A stretch of DNA of 64,000 nucleotides from Deltaproteobacteria bacterium (GTDB taxonomy: Bacteria > Desulfobacterota > Binatia > UTPRO1). Numbering within the stretch: position 1 is the first letter of the stretch; each line of letters starts with the position of its first letter. The notes below the pieces were generated by a model, which did no database searches, was not told where the DNA came from, and worked only from the letters and a program-made list of their open reading frames with translations. Location: NCBI GenBank assembly GCA_020852955.1, contig JADYZW010000019.1, positions 1 to 64,000 of the forward strand. The letters run 5' to 3'. A program made the position numbers and the translations under genes. Positions 1 to 7,539 of the stretch are shown one piece after another.

Positions 1-520
1 CGACGATCGCCTGGCGGCACTCGGCGAGGTTGCCGCCGGTCGAGAGGTCCATCAGCGTGTCGGCGCCGAACTGCTGCGCCCAGTGCAGCTTCTCGACCTC
101 GGCGGCGGTGCCGCTCGCGACCGGCGAGGCGCCGATGTTGGCGTTGATCTTGGTGGTGATCATGCGGCCGATGCCGGTCGGGTCGAGGCGCTTCGGCGCG
201 TGCGATCCGCGGAGCGCCGCCGGATCGTCGATCGCCGCGCGCCGCTGCGCGACCGTCTGGTTGACCCAGTACGCGCCCCGCGGCCCGGCGCCGGGGTGAC
301 CGATCGGCGCGAGGGCGACGGCGGCGGGCGCCCCGGCGCCGTCGCGCCCGCCGCTGCCGGCGAGGTGGCGGCGGTTCGCGGGGATCACGAGCCGCCCGCG
401 GGCGACCTCGGCGCGCACGAACTCCGGCGTGACGCATTCCCGCGTCGCGACGCGCTCCATCTCCGGCGTGACGACGCTGGCGCGCGCTGCTTCCAGCTGG
501 GTTCGAGTCTTGGTGGCCAT
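1..520 (-). CDS. thiC: ThiC, phosphomethylpyrimidine synthase (N-terminal part, cut by window edge)
   Basis: ThiC is a radical-SAM Fe-S enzyme that converts aminoimidazole ribotide to the thiamine pyrimidine HMP-P in the cytoplasm. Only the first 173 residues are visible. Family signatures are the N-terminal TPEMERVATRE and PEFVRAEVARGR segments (residues 18-43), IPAN at 46-49, KINANIGASPV at 124-134 and the DTLMDLSTGGN block near 155. The CX2CX4C cluster lies beyond the window. The ATG at 520 follows GGAGGG by seven bases. About 58 residues (53-111, Gly/Ala/Arg rich, then GAYWVNQTVAQRR) sit between IPANxxH and LDPTGIGRM, where most homologues go almost directly from one to the other. A TPP riboswitch immediately upstream confirms the identity. 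Confidence 0.95.
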   Translation of the reverse strand, partial: MATKTRTQLEAARASVVTPEMERVATRECVTPEFVRAEVARGRLVIPANRRHLAGSGGRDGAGAPAAVALAPIGHPGAGPRGAYWVNQTVAQRRAAIDDPAALRGSHAPKRLDPTGIGRMITTKINANIGASPVASGTAAEVEKLHWAQQFGADTLMDLSTGGNLAECRQAIV

Positions 521-522
521 CG

Positions 523-620
523 CGCTTCCCTCCGCCGGTACGAACCGGGTCAGGTTCGAGGGGTCGGCAGCCCCGCGCTACCCTCTCAGCCGCATGGTCC
601 GATCGCGGCTCCCCCAGCGT
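523..620 (-). ncRNA. TPP riboswitch (THI element) in the thiC leader
   Basis: Read on the minus strand, the conserved THI-box blocks occur in order: GGGGGAGCC, then CGGCTGAGAGGG, then ACCCCTCGAACCTGACCCGG, then ACCGGCGGAGGGAAGCG. The terminal CGCT (620-617) can pair with AGCG (526-523) as P1. The conserved GGAGGG (533-528) is also the Shine-Dalgarno sequence of thiC, so ligand binding should repress translation directly. No separate terminator lies between aptamer and start codon. Confidence 0.95.
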
Positions 621-628
621 TCGTGGCC

Positions 629-658
629 ACCATGCGCAGCGCGCGGCGCGACAGTCAA
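629..658 (-). promoter_or_regulatory. Candidate promoter of thiC
   Basis: TTGACT (658-653), 18 bases, CATGGT (634-629) on the minus strand. A start near 622 would put the 5' end just ahead of the riboswitch P1 stem. The -10 is weak, so this is inferred mainly from position. Confidence 0.45.
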
Positions 659-685
659 GGTGGAGCGTGCCCGGGGCGCCGCCGC

Positions 686-713
686 TTGGCATCGGCGGTC
701 GCGCTGGTAGCAT
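686..713 (+). promoter_or_regulatory. Candidate promoter of the CaiB-family gene
   Basis: TTGGCA (686-691), 16 bases, TAGCAT (708-713). The -10 ends 8 bases before the GTG at 722, so the transcript would be leaderless. It is back to back with the thiC promoter. Confidence 0.6.
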
Positions 714-721
714 GCGCGCTC

Positions 722-1915
722 GTGGCCGGCCGCGTCCTCGAAGGCATCCGGGTGCTCGACCTCACGCGCGTCGTCGCGGGGCCGTTCGCGACCGCGATCC
801 TCGCCGACCTCGGCGCGGACGTGATCAAGGTCGAGCGCCCGCGGACGGGCGACGACTACCGCCATGGTCCTTCCAGGGAGGGGCACACCTCGCTCGCCTT
901 CGAGAACACCAACCGCGGCAAGCGCTCCGTCACGCTCGACGTCGGGACGCCGGCCGGGCGGGACGTGTTCCTGCGCCTGGTGGAGCGGGCGGACGTCGTG
1001 GTCGAGAACTTCCGGGCCGGATGGATGACGGCGCACGGCCTCGGTCCCGACGCGCTGCGGGCGCGGAACCCCCGTCTCGTGGTCGCCGCGCTCTCGGGCT
1101 TCGGGGCGACGGGGCCGCGCGCCGGGGAGGCGTCGTACGACATCGTCGCGCAGGCGAGCGGCGGTCTCATGGCCATGACCGGCTTTTCCGAGGGGCCTCC
1201 GATCCGCGGCGGCGGGGCGCTCGCGGATTTCGTGGGCGGGCTCTATCTCGCGCTCGGCATCGTCGCGGGCGTGCGCGACCGCGATCGCGCCGGTCGCGGC
1301 CGGACGCTCGACCTCTCGAACCAGGACGCCGTGTTCGCGATCACCGATTCGTGGGCCACGATCGCCGCCGGGCTCGACGTGCGCGCCGAGCGCGTCGGCA
1401 ACCAGCACGCCTTCAGCGCGCCCTACGACGCGCTCGAGGCGCGCGACGGCTGGGTCGTGGTCGGCACGGCGAGCAACAAGCTCTTCCGCAGGCTCTGCGC
1501 TGCGATCGGACGTCCGCAGCTCGCGAGCGACGAGCGCTACAAGCACCACCGCGCCCGGGCGCGAAACCGGCGCGAGGTGAACGCGCTCGTGGGCGCGTGG
1601 GTGCGCGAGCGGACGTGCGCCGAGGTGCTGCGGGCGCTCGGACCCGAGGGCGCCGACGTGCCGTGCGCCAGGGTCGCACGCCCCGACGAGCTCATCGACG
1701 ATCCGCAGCTCCAGGCCCGCGGCATGATCGAACGGCATCCCCATCCCGCGCTCGGCGAGATCGTGCTGCACGGGAATCCGCTGCGGTTCTCCGAGGCCGA
1801 GCCGCGCGCGCGCTCTCTCGCGCCGGCGCTCGGTGAGCACAACCGGGAGATCTTCGCCGAGATCGGCCTCGGCGACGCCGACCTCGAGCGCCTGACGGCG
1901 GACGGCGTCGTCTGA
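722..1915 (+). CDS. CaiB/BaiF family (family III) CoA-transferase
   Basis: Family III CoA-transferases move CoA between acyl-CoA and a free acid through an aspartyl-CoA thioester. The 397-residue product has the usual length. It begins LEGIRVLDLTRVVAGP, carries ADVIKVERP near residue 35, VENFRAGWM near 95, and the SYDIVAQASGG segment whose Asp (about residue 140) fits the catalytic position. The C-terminal part has the usual DDPQLQARGM and LGEHNREIF motifs. GTG at 722 is preferred because it lies directly ahead of the conserved domain and 8 bases after a -10 element; an in-frame ATG at 632 would extend the protein through the promoter. The substrate is unknown; succinyl-CoA:carboxylate or alpha-methylacyl-CoA racemase-like roles are possible. 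Confidence 0.85.
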   Translation: MAGRVLEGIRVLDLTRVVAGPFATAILADLGADVIKVERPRTGDDYRHGPSREGHTSLAFENTNRGKRSVTLDVGTPAGRDVFLRLVERADVVVENFRAGWMTAHGLGPDALRARNPRLVVAALSGFGATGPRAGEASYDIVAQASGGLMAMTGFSEGPPIRGGGALADFVGGLYLALGIVAGVRDRDRAGRGRTLDLSNQDAVFAITDSWATIAAGLDVRAERVGNQHAFSAPYDALEARDGWVVVGTASNKLFRRLCAAIGRPQLASDERYKHHRARARNRREVNALVGAWVRERTCAEVLRALGPEGADVPCARVARPDELIDDPQLQARGMIERHPHPALGEIVLHGNPLRFSEAEPRARSLAPALGEHNREIFAEIGLGDADLERLTADGVV

Positions 1916-1963
1916 CTGCGCGCGTCGGGGCGCGTGCGCCGACCCGACGCGCGCAGTCAGACG
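1909..1963. terminator. Bidirectional terminator-like hairpin between convergent genes
   Basis: A 21-bp uninterrupted inverted repeat pairs 1909-1929 with 1943-1963 around a 13-base loop. It includes the stop codon of the CoA-transferase gene and ends 28 bases before the stop of the convergent glycosyltransferase gene. No long U-tract follows on either strand. Confidence 0.7.
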
Positions 1964-1990
1964 GATGGGAGGCCGCCGCGCGGGCGCGCG

Positions 1991-4039
1991 TCACGAGGCG
2001 CCGCGCTTGCGGTAGAGCGTGAACAGGCGGCCGGCGCCGAGGCGGGTGGCCTCCCATCCGTCGCGGCCGCGAAATGTCGACGCCTCGACCGCGCTGATGA
2101 CGACGCAGGGCTCCGGGCCTTCGGGCGCGAGGCGCGTCGTTTCGTTCGTGACGCCGACGCTCTGGATGCGGTATGCGCTCGCCCCCGCGCTCTCGCCGAG
2201 CATCCGCCAGAAGGGATACTCCCAATCGTCGCGATCGAGCTCGAGGCCGACGTTCATGCACCCGGAGGCCCGCACGGCCTCGACGGCGGCGCGATAGGCG
2301 CCGGCGGCGTCGCGGTTGCTGCGGAACAGCACGTCGTCGTTCGCGGCGCCGAGCACGCTCTGCGCGCGCGCCGCGTGGCGCTCGACCGCCTCCTGCGCGC
2401 GCTCGCCTCCGAGCGCGGCGATCGCGGCCTGCGCCGCCGGCGCGCGCGCGACCACGTCCATGCCGATGAGCGGCCGATGGACGGCGAGCGTGAGCGACGG
2501 CAGCGCGCCGATCACCCAGCTCGCCATCACCAGACTCGCGGCGCGCGTGGTGGCCCGTCCCATGGCCAGGCCGAAGGGAATGCAGAGCGCCGCGAACAAC
2601 GGGAGGTCGAAGCGCGCGGTCCACGCCTGCCATTTGAACGGCAGGCTGAACAACGCCCAGCCGGCGACCCCGAGCACGGCGATCGCGAGCGCCGTCGCGG
2701 CGCGCGGGCTCCAGCCTCCGGGGCGGACCATGACCGCGAGCAGGAGCACGAGCGCGGTCAGGAAGTGCGTCGGGTTGCCGACCGAGTTCTCGCTCGGGAT
2801 GAGGGGGCGGAACCACTGGGCCGCGACCTGCGTGAACGAGAGGTCGTGGAGATGGGTCGTGCGCGGATCGTCGGGGTCGATGCCGAGCCATCGGTGAACG
2901 TCGATGACCGCCTCCGCGTATCCCGGCACGGGCACGTGGACGGCGGTCGCCCGCGCGAGGTTCGAGAGCCACGAGCGCGGCCCGGGGATCTCGTTCTGCA
3001 TCCGCGCTACCTCGTGCCCGCCGCCCCACGGCGTGCCGAAGGTCGCGCGGTTGCGGAGCGCGTGCGGAGCCTGGAGGGCGAGCGGGATCGCGACGAGCGC
3101 GATCGCGGCCGCGAAGGCCGACCGCAGCGGCGACCCGGTGCCGCGCCCCCGGACGTGGCGCGCGAGCAGCGCGAGCACGAAGGGCGCCGCGTAGAGCGCG
3201 AAGCTCGGCTTGGTGAGGAGGCCGAGTCCCACGGTGGCGCCTGCCCAGAGCGGCAGGCGGCGGGTCGCCGGACCGACGATCAACGCCAGCAGCGCCAGCA
3301 CCCAGTACGCGGTCAGCAGGTCGGCCTGCGCCGTGGCCGCCTGGGCGATCGCCATCGGGAGCGTGAGGAACGCGAGGGCGGCGGCGAGCTCCGCGGTGGG
3401 GCCGCCGTGGAGGCGCCGGACCCCGAGGGACGCGATCGCCGCGCTCCCGACGTAGGCGGTCCACTGGACGAGGTTCGCCCACGCGTCGCTCGCGGCCAGC
3501 GCCTGCAGCGTCGCGATCGCGTACGCGTTCAACGGAGGCATGAACAGCTGCTGGGTGCGGGCGGTCGGGTAGTGCCGAAGCGAGGTATTGGCGAGCCAGT
3601 GGGCGACGCGCGACATGTGGTACGTCATCGCGTCCCAGTTGTTTGGCGGGGCCGCCACGGCGGTCACCGCGGTGAGGGCGGCGAAGGCCGTGACGAGCGC
3701 GAGGAGCACGCGCCGCTGGGTCGTGGCCGCGTAGTCGCGCGCCGCTGCGGCCGGCCGCCGCGGCGCGGTCGGGAGGGCGGCTTCGCCCGGTGCGCGCGCG
3801 GCGACGATCGTCGCGATCAGCGCGACGCCGGCCCAGAACGCGGCGAGCGGAACGGCCGCGAGCCGGGCCGCCGCGCTCGCGACCTCGACGCCGACCACGG
3901 TCAGTACGCCGAGCACGATCGACGCCTCGAGGACGGCCGACCGCAGCGGCGCGTCGGCGTCCCGCCGAACGCGCGCGACGGCGACCGTGACGGCGACGGC
4001 GGCGAGCGCCAGCCAGGCGAGCCCGAGGATCTCCCGCAT
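1991..4039 (-). CDS. Polytopic membrane glycosyltransferase, GT39/ArnT-like (GT-C fold)
   Basis: The 682-residue product has many hydrophobic segments through about residue 500, followed by a hydrophilic C-terminal domain. GT-C enzymes transfer a sugar from a polyprenyl-phosphate donor on the outer face of the inner membrane. The first large loop carries NNWDAMTYHMSR (from residue 133) and a later loop LRHYPTARTQQLFMPPLNAY; an acidic residue in this loop is the catalytic signature of the class. It lies 9 bases downstream of rmuC and probably shares its transcript. No lipid or glycan genes are adjacent, so the acceptor cannot be named. The ATG at 4039 fits the first transmembrane segment. Confidence 0.75.
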   Translation of the reverse strand: MREILGLAWLALAAVAVTVAVARVRRDADAPLRSAVLEASIVLGVLTVVGVEVASAAARLAAVPLAAFWAGVALIATIVAARAPGEAALPTAPRRPAAAARDYAATTQRRVLLALVTAFAALTAVTAVAAPPNNWDAMTYHMSRVAHWLANTSLRHYPTARTQQLFMPPLNAYAIATLQALAASDAWANLVQWTAYVGSAAIASLGVRRLHGGPTAELAAALAFLTLPMAIAQAATAQADLLTAYWVLALLALIVGPATRRLPLWAGATVGLGLLTKPSFALYAAPFVLALLARHVRGRGTGSPLRSAFAAAIALVAIPLALQAPHALRNRATFGTPWGGGHEVARMQNEIPGPRSWLSNLARATAVHVPVPGYAEAVIDVHRWLGIDPDDPRTTHLHDLSFTQVAAQWFRPLIPSENSVGNPTHFLTALVLLLAVMVRPGGWSPRAATALAIAVLGVAGWALFSLPFKWQAWTARFDLPLFAALCIPFGLAMGRATTRAASLVMASWVIGALPSLTLAVHRPLIGMDVVARAPAAQAAIAALGGERAQEAVERHAARAQSVLGAANDDVLFRSNRDAAGAYRAAVEAVRASGCMNVGLELDRDDWEYPFWRMLGESAGASAYRIQSVGVTNETTRLAPEGPEPCVVISAVEASTFRGRDGWEATRLGAGRLFTLYRKRGAS

Positions 4040-4048
4040 CGCGGCGGC

Positions 4049-5473
4049 TCAGAGCTTCGGCGCCGACACCGCGGGCTCGGCGCCCGCGAACGCCTCCGTC
4101 GGCAGGTCGGCGGCGGCGTCCGGCGTCTGTAGCCGGCGCGTCCGGCGGCCGACCGGCTCCAGGTTCGGCAGCTCGCCGCACGTCGAGGTGCCGAGTTCGC
4201 GGAACCGGCGCGCCGGCGGCAGGACGCGAGTTTCGAGCGAGCCGACCGCGGCGTTGTAGGCGTCGGTCGCGCCGTCGAGGGCGCGGCGCAGGCTCTCGAA
4301 GTGGCCCGCGAACACGCGCAGGCGATCATAGAGGGTCTGGCCGAGCTCCCAGATCTGCAGGGCCCCGTCGGCGATGCGCTGTTGCTGCCACCCGTGGGCG
4401 ACCGCGTACAGCAGCGCGATCAGGTTCGTCGGGCTCGCCAGCACGACCCGCCGCGCGGCCGCGTGCTCGAAGAGGGACGGATCGTGCTGCACGGCCGCGT
4501 TGAAGAACGTCTCGCCGGGCAGGAACATGACGACGAAATCGGGCGCGGTCGCGAGCTGCGACCAGTAGGCCTTGGCGCCGAGCTTGGTGACGTGGTCGCG
4601 CACCTGGCGCGCGTGGTCCTTCAAACGGGCGTCGCGCTGCGCGTCGTCGGGGGCTTCGACCGCGTCCAGGTAGGCGTCGAGCGGGGCCTTCGCATCGACG
4701 ACGACGTGGCGGCCGCCCGGCAGGCGCACGATCAGGTCGGGCCGCGTCCGACCGTCCTCCGATACGAGCGTCGCCTGCTCCTGGAAGTCGCAGTGCGGGA
4801 GCATCCCGGAGAGCTCGACGACGCGGCGCAGCTGCAGCTCGCCCCAACGACCCCGCGTGGTCGGGGCGCGGAGCGCCTTCACGAGGTTCAGCGTTTCGCC
4901 GTGCAGCTGGCGCTGGGTGTCGCCGAGCGAGCGCACCTGCTCGGTGAGCGTGTGGTAGGCGCCCTGGCGCTCCTTCTCGACGGCCTTCAGCTGCTGGTCG
5001 ACCTGGTGCAGCGATTCGCGGATCGGGCGTACGAGCTCGTCGACGGCGGCGCGCCGGCTCTCGAGGTCGCCGGCCGCGGCCTGCTGCAGCTCGCCGAGCG
5101 TCGCGCGCGCCAGCGTCACGAACGACTCGTTGTTGTGGCGGAGGGCTTCGGCCGAGAGGGACTGGAACGCTTCGCGGAGGCTCGCCTCCGCCCGGCCGAG
5201 CAGCGCGATCTTCTCTTCGTTCGCCGTCCGCGCGTGGTGGAGGTCGGCGGCGAGCCGCGCCTGCTCGGCGCGCGCGGCGACGAGATCCTCGCCGCTGCGC
5301 GCCAGCTGCGCCTCGAGCCGTTCGACGCGGGCGGATCGCTCCGCGAGCACCGCGTCGAGGCCGGTACTGCGGGCGACCTCGGCACGCAGCGCGCGGGCGG
5401 CGCGCTGCCTGGCCGCCAGCCACCCCGCGATCGCCCCGGCGACCACCCCCAGCAGCGCGTGCTCCATCGACAT
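4049..5473 (-). CDS. rmuC: RmuC-family DNA recombination protein
   Basis: RmuC limits inversions at short repeats and carries a PD-(D/E)XK-like nuclease domain. The 474-residue product starts with one membrane anchor (HALLGVVAGAIAGWLAA), continues with a long Glu/Ala/Arg-rich coiled coil (about residues 25-190), and then has the RmuC domain with GRWGELQLRRVVELSGM, PDLIVRLPGGRHVVVDAKAP and FLPGETFFNAA. ATG 5473 (MSMEHALL) was chosen over a TTG at 5482 because a promoter -10 ends 11 bases upstream; ATG 5467 is also possible. It is the first gene of a two-gene unit with the glycosyltransferase. Confidence 0.92.
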   Translation of the reverse strand: MSMEHALLGVVAGAIAGWLAARQRAARALRAEVARSTGLDAVLAERSARVERLEAQLARSGEDLVAARAEQARLAADLHHARTANEEKIALLGRAEASLREAFQSLSAEALRHNNESFVTLARATLGELQQAAAGDLESRRAAVDELVRPIRESLHQVDQQLKAVEKERQGAYHTLTEQVRSLGDTQRQLHGETLNLVKALRAPTTRGRWGELQLRRVVELSGMLPHCDFQEQATLVSEDGRTRPDLIVRLPGGRHVVVDAKAPLDAYLDAVEAPDDAQRDARLKDHARQVRDHVTKLGAKAYWSQLATAPDFVVMFLPGETFFNAAVQHDPSLFEHAAARRVVLASPTNLIALLYAVAHGWQQQRIADGALQIWELGQTLYDRLRVFAGHFESLRRALDGATDAYNAAVGSLETRVLPPARRFRELGTSTCGELPNLEPVGRRTRRLQTPDAAADLPTEAFAGAEPAVSAPKL

Positions 5474-5484
5474 CGGTCGCAACC

Positions 5485-5514
5485 ACTATCGTCCCGCCCC
5501 GAGCGAAAGGTCAA
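5485..5514 (-). promoter_or_regulatory. Candidate promoter of rmuC
   Basis: TTGACC (5514-5509), 18 bases, GATAGT (5490-5485) on the minus strand, giving a very short leader. Confidence 0.6.
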
Positions 5515-5569
5515 CCGTGGGCGCCAGCGGTTGGCGCGCGGCGGCGCGCGCCCCGGGCGCCGCCGCCTC

Positions 5570-5598
5570 TTCCATGGAAGCGCGGGGACGGGTAGCAG
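5570..5598 (+). promoter_or_regulatory. Candidate promoter of the luciferase-like oxidoreductase gene
   Basis: TTCCAT (5570-5575), 17 bases, TAGCAG (5593-5598). It leaves a leader of about 35 bases with an AGGAGG site. Confidence 0.5.
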
Positions 5599-5638
5599 GC
5601 GCGAGGTCCCGATCCCCGGACCGGACGAGGAGGCCACC

Positions 5639-6562
5639 ATGAAGATCGGCGTCAGCATTGGCGAGCTCGGCGGCGCGTCCGCCGACGTGGACGGCGTGAT
5701 CGCGCAGGCGAGGCGGGCCGAGGCCGACGGTTTCGCGAGCGCGTGGCTCGCGAACGTCTTCGGCTTCGACGCGATGACGATGGGCGCGCTCTGCGCCCGC
5801 GAGACGAGCCGCATCGAGATCGGGACCGCGGTCGTGCCGACCTTCCCGCGTCACCCGACCGCCATGGCGCAACAGGCGATGACGGCGCAGGCGATCGGGC
5901 GCGGCCGCTTCACGCTCGGCATCGGCCTCTCGCATCAGGTCGTGATCGAGACGATGCTCGGACTCTCCTTCGCGAAGCCCTACAGCCACATGAAGGAGTA
6001 CCTCGAGGTTCTCGTCCCGCTCATGCAGACCGGGAGCGCGATGCACCAGGGACGCGAGTATCGGGTGGCGGCGAGCTTGAACGTTCCCGGGGGGCAGCCC
6101 TGCCAGATCCTGGTGGCGGCGCTGGCGCCGAAGATGCTGGCGCTCACCGGGACGGTGGCGGATGGCACGATTACCTGGATGACGGGTCCGAAGACGATCC
6201 GCGAGCACACGGCGCCGCGCCTCGCCGAAGCGGCAGCGGCAGCCGGCCGATCGAAGCCGCGCGTGGTGGTCGGGCTGCCCGTCGCGATCACCGGGGATCC
6301 GGCCGCGGCGCGGCGGACCGCCGCGCAGAAGTTCGGGATCTACGGATCGCTGCCCTCGTACCGGGCGATGCTCGATCGCGAAGGCGCGGAGGGGCCCGCC
6401 GACGTCGTCATCGCTGGCGACGAGGCGGCCGTCGAGGCCGAGCTGGCGCGCCTCGCCGACGCCGGCGCGACCGACTTCTTCTGGGCACCGTGTCCGGTCG
6501 AGGGCGACGGCGATGCGGTCCCGCGCACGCGGGCGTTCCTGGCCCGGCTCGCGCGCGCTTGA
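5639..6562 (+). CDS. LLM-class (luciferase-like) flavin/F420-dependent oxidoreductase
   Basis: A single-domain TIM-barrel protein of 307 residues, typical of bacterial luciferase-like monooxygenases and F420-dependent reductases. It shows the N-terminal MKIGVSIGE strand, the ARRAEADGFASAWLANVFG segment, EIGTAVVPTFPRHPTAMAQQA and RFTLGIGLSHQVV, in the family order. The ATG at 5639 has AGGAGG (5628-5633) five bases upstream. Whether the cofactor is F420 or FMN cannot be read from the sequence. The neighbourhood (acyl-CoA dehydrogenases, CoA-transferase) suggests a catabolic oxidation, but no substrate can be assigned. It converges on the TetR gene with a 10-base gap. Confidence 0.88.
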   Translation: MKIGVSIGELGGASADVDGVIAQARRAEADGFASAWLANVFGFDAMTMGALCARETSRIEIGTAVVPTFPRHPTAMAQQAMTAQAIGRGRFTLGIGLSHQVVIETMLGLSFAKPYSHMKEYLEVLVPLMQTGSAMHQGREYRVAASLNVPGGQPCQILVAALAPKMLALTGTVADGTITWMTGPKTIREHTAPRLAEAAAAAGRSKPRVVVGLPVAITGDPAAARRTAAQKFGIYGSLPSYRAMLDREGAEGPADVVIAGDEAAVEAELARLADAGATDFFWAPCPVEGDGDAVPRTRAFLARLARA

Positions 6563-6572
6563 GGGCCCGCTC

Positions 6573-7202
6573 TCAGCCGGCGTCGGATGCGAGCGCACCC
6601 GCGAGCTCGCGGAGCTCGCGCTCGAGGAACGGCAGCGGCAGCTCGCGCCCCGCTCCCCGGCTCCGGAAGAGCGTCAGGCCTTCGAGCGTCGCGATCAGGA
6701 GGGCCGCGCGCCGCTCGGCCCGCGGCCGCCCGAGGGCCGGACGGACGCCGAGGAGCACGCCGACGAGCCGCCGCCAGTAGGCCCGGTAGAAGGCCTGCAT
6801 CGCGCCGGCGATCGCGTCGTCGCGGGCCGCGAGGGCCCAGAGCTCCCAGAAGAAGCGCGCCCGGTCGCCTTCGCGCTGGTCGCGGAGGACCGCATCGAGG
6901 AAGAGTTCGACGCGCCGCTCGGCGGCCGGGGTCGCTTCGGCTTCTCGCTCGAAGGCGAGGCTCGCGCGCTCGAGGTAGCGCTCGAGGAGCCCGCGTACGA
7001 TGTCCTGCTTGGCCGGGTAGTAATACTGGAGGTGCCCGGGACGGATGCCGGCGCGCGCGGCGATTTTGCGGGTCGAGAGCTGCGCGTATCCCTCGTCGAT
7101 CAGGAGAGCGGTCGCCGCATCGAGGATCGCCTCCATGCGCACGCGCCCCTTCGGGAGGACGGCCGTGCCGGGACGGTGCCGCGGTGGCTTCCCGGTCGTC
7201 AT
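6573..7202 (-). CDS. TetR/AcrR-family transcriptional regulator
   Basis: The 209-residue protein has an N-terminal helix-turn-helix (about residues 22-70): AILDAATALLIDEGYAQLSTRKIAARAG followed by HLQYYYPAKQDIV. The C-terminal ligand and dimer domain is typical in size. ATG 7202 overlaps the stop of a 44-residue ORF (ATGA), indicating translational coupling. A longer in-frame TTG start at 7328 would add a low-complexity tail and is not preferred. It is transcribed divergently from the paired acyl-CoA dehydrogenase genes and probably controls them or itself in response to an acyl-CoA ligand; that role is inferred from position. Confidence 0.88.
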   Translation of the reverse strand: MTTGKPPRHRPGTAVLPKGRVRMEAILDAATALLIDEGYAQLSTRKIAARAGIRPGHLQYYYPAKQDIVRGLLERYLERASLAFEREAEATPAAERRVELFLDAVLRDQREGDRARFFWELWALAARDDAIAGAMQAFYRAYWRRLVGVLLGVRPALGRPRAERRAALLIATLEGLTLFRSRGAGRELPLPFLERELRELAGALASDAG

Positions 7203-7333
7203 GCGTCGCGTCGGCGCGGTTCGGCGCCAAACCAAGGCGACGGGTCGAGCATCTTCCGGGCGATGTCGTGGCGCGGCGGGGGAGCCGACAGGGCTCGCAT
7301 GGTCGCGGTGGATAGGCCAGATGCCCAATTCAT
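7199..7333 (-). CDS. Small ORF (44 aa), apparently leaderless, coupled to the TetR gene
   Basis: I do not recognise the product. It begins MNWASGLSTATMRALS and ends PWFGAEPRRRDA, with no transmembrane segment. Support is positional: TTGACA, 17 bases, TAGGAG ends 7 bases before the ATG, so transcription should start at the start codon, and the stop codon overlaps the TetR start as ATGA. It may act as a leader that delivers ribosomes to tetR or as a small partner protein. Comparative sequence would show whether the amino acids are conserved. Confidence 0.5.
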   Translation of the reverse strand: MNWASGLSTATMRALSAPPPRHDIARKMLDPSPWFGAEPRRRDA

Positions 7334-7340
7334 GGCGATG

Positions 7341-7369
7341 CTCCTAGAGACCGCGCCACGCGCTGTCAA
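7341..7369 (-). promoter_or_regulatory. Candidate promoter of the 44-aa ORF and tetR
   Basis: A consensus TTGACA (7369-7364), 17 bases, TAGGAG (7346-7341). The TAGGAG could also be read as a Shine-Dalgarno sequence, but with this -35 and spacing it fits a -10 better. Confidence 0.6.
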
Positions 7370-7435
7370 TTCCTCGCGCGGATCGTCACCGGGGCTCTCG
7401 TCGCCCGACACGAGCGTCTCCTGACCAGCGTCATG

Positions 7436-7464
7436 TTGCTTCGGCCGGGAGCGTTGCGTAGCAC
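7436..7464 (+). promoter_or_regulatory. Candidate promoter of the acyl-CoA dehydrogenase pair
   Basis: TTGCTT (7436-7441), 17 bases, TAGCAC (7459-7464). It closely matches the dienoyl-CoA isomerase promoter at 10524-10552. A leader of about 70 bases ends in AAGGAGGAG before ATG 7540. I see no clear operator palindrome in the divergent interval. Confidence 0.6.
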
Positions 7465-7539
7465 CGCCCCGCCGCGTCCGCTGTCGCCCGGTTTCGTTCC
7501 CCCGCGCGCGACCCGAGAACCCCGAAGGAGGAGCCGTTC

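Noticed and set aside
1692..4181. An 829-codon minus-strand frame over the glycosyltransferase
   Set aside because: Arginine-rich shadow; the 682-residue frame in the same region has clear transmembrane and GT-C motifs.
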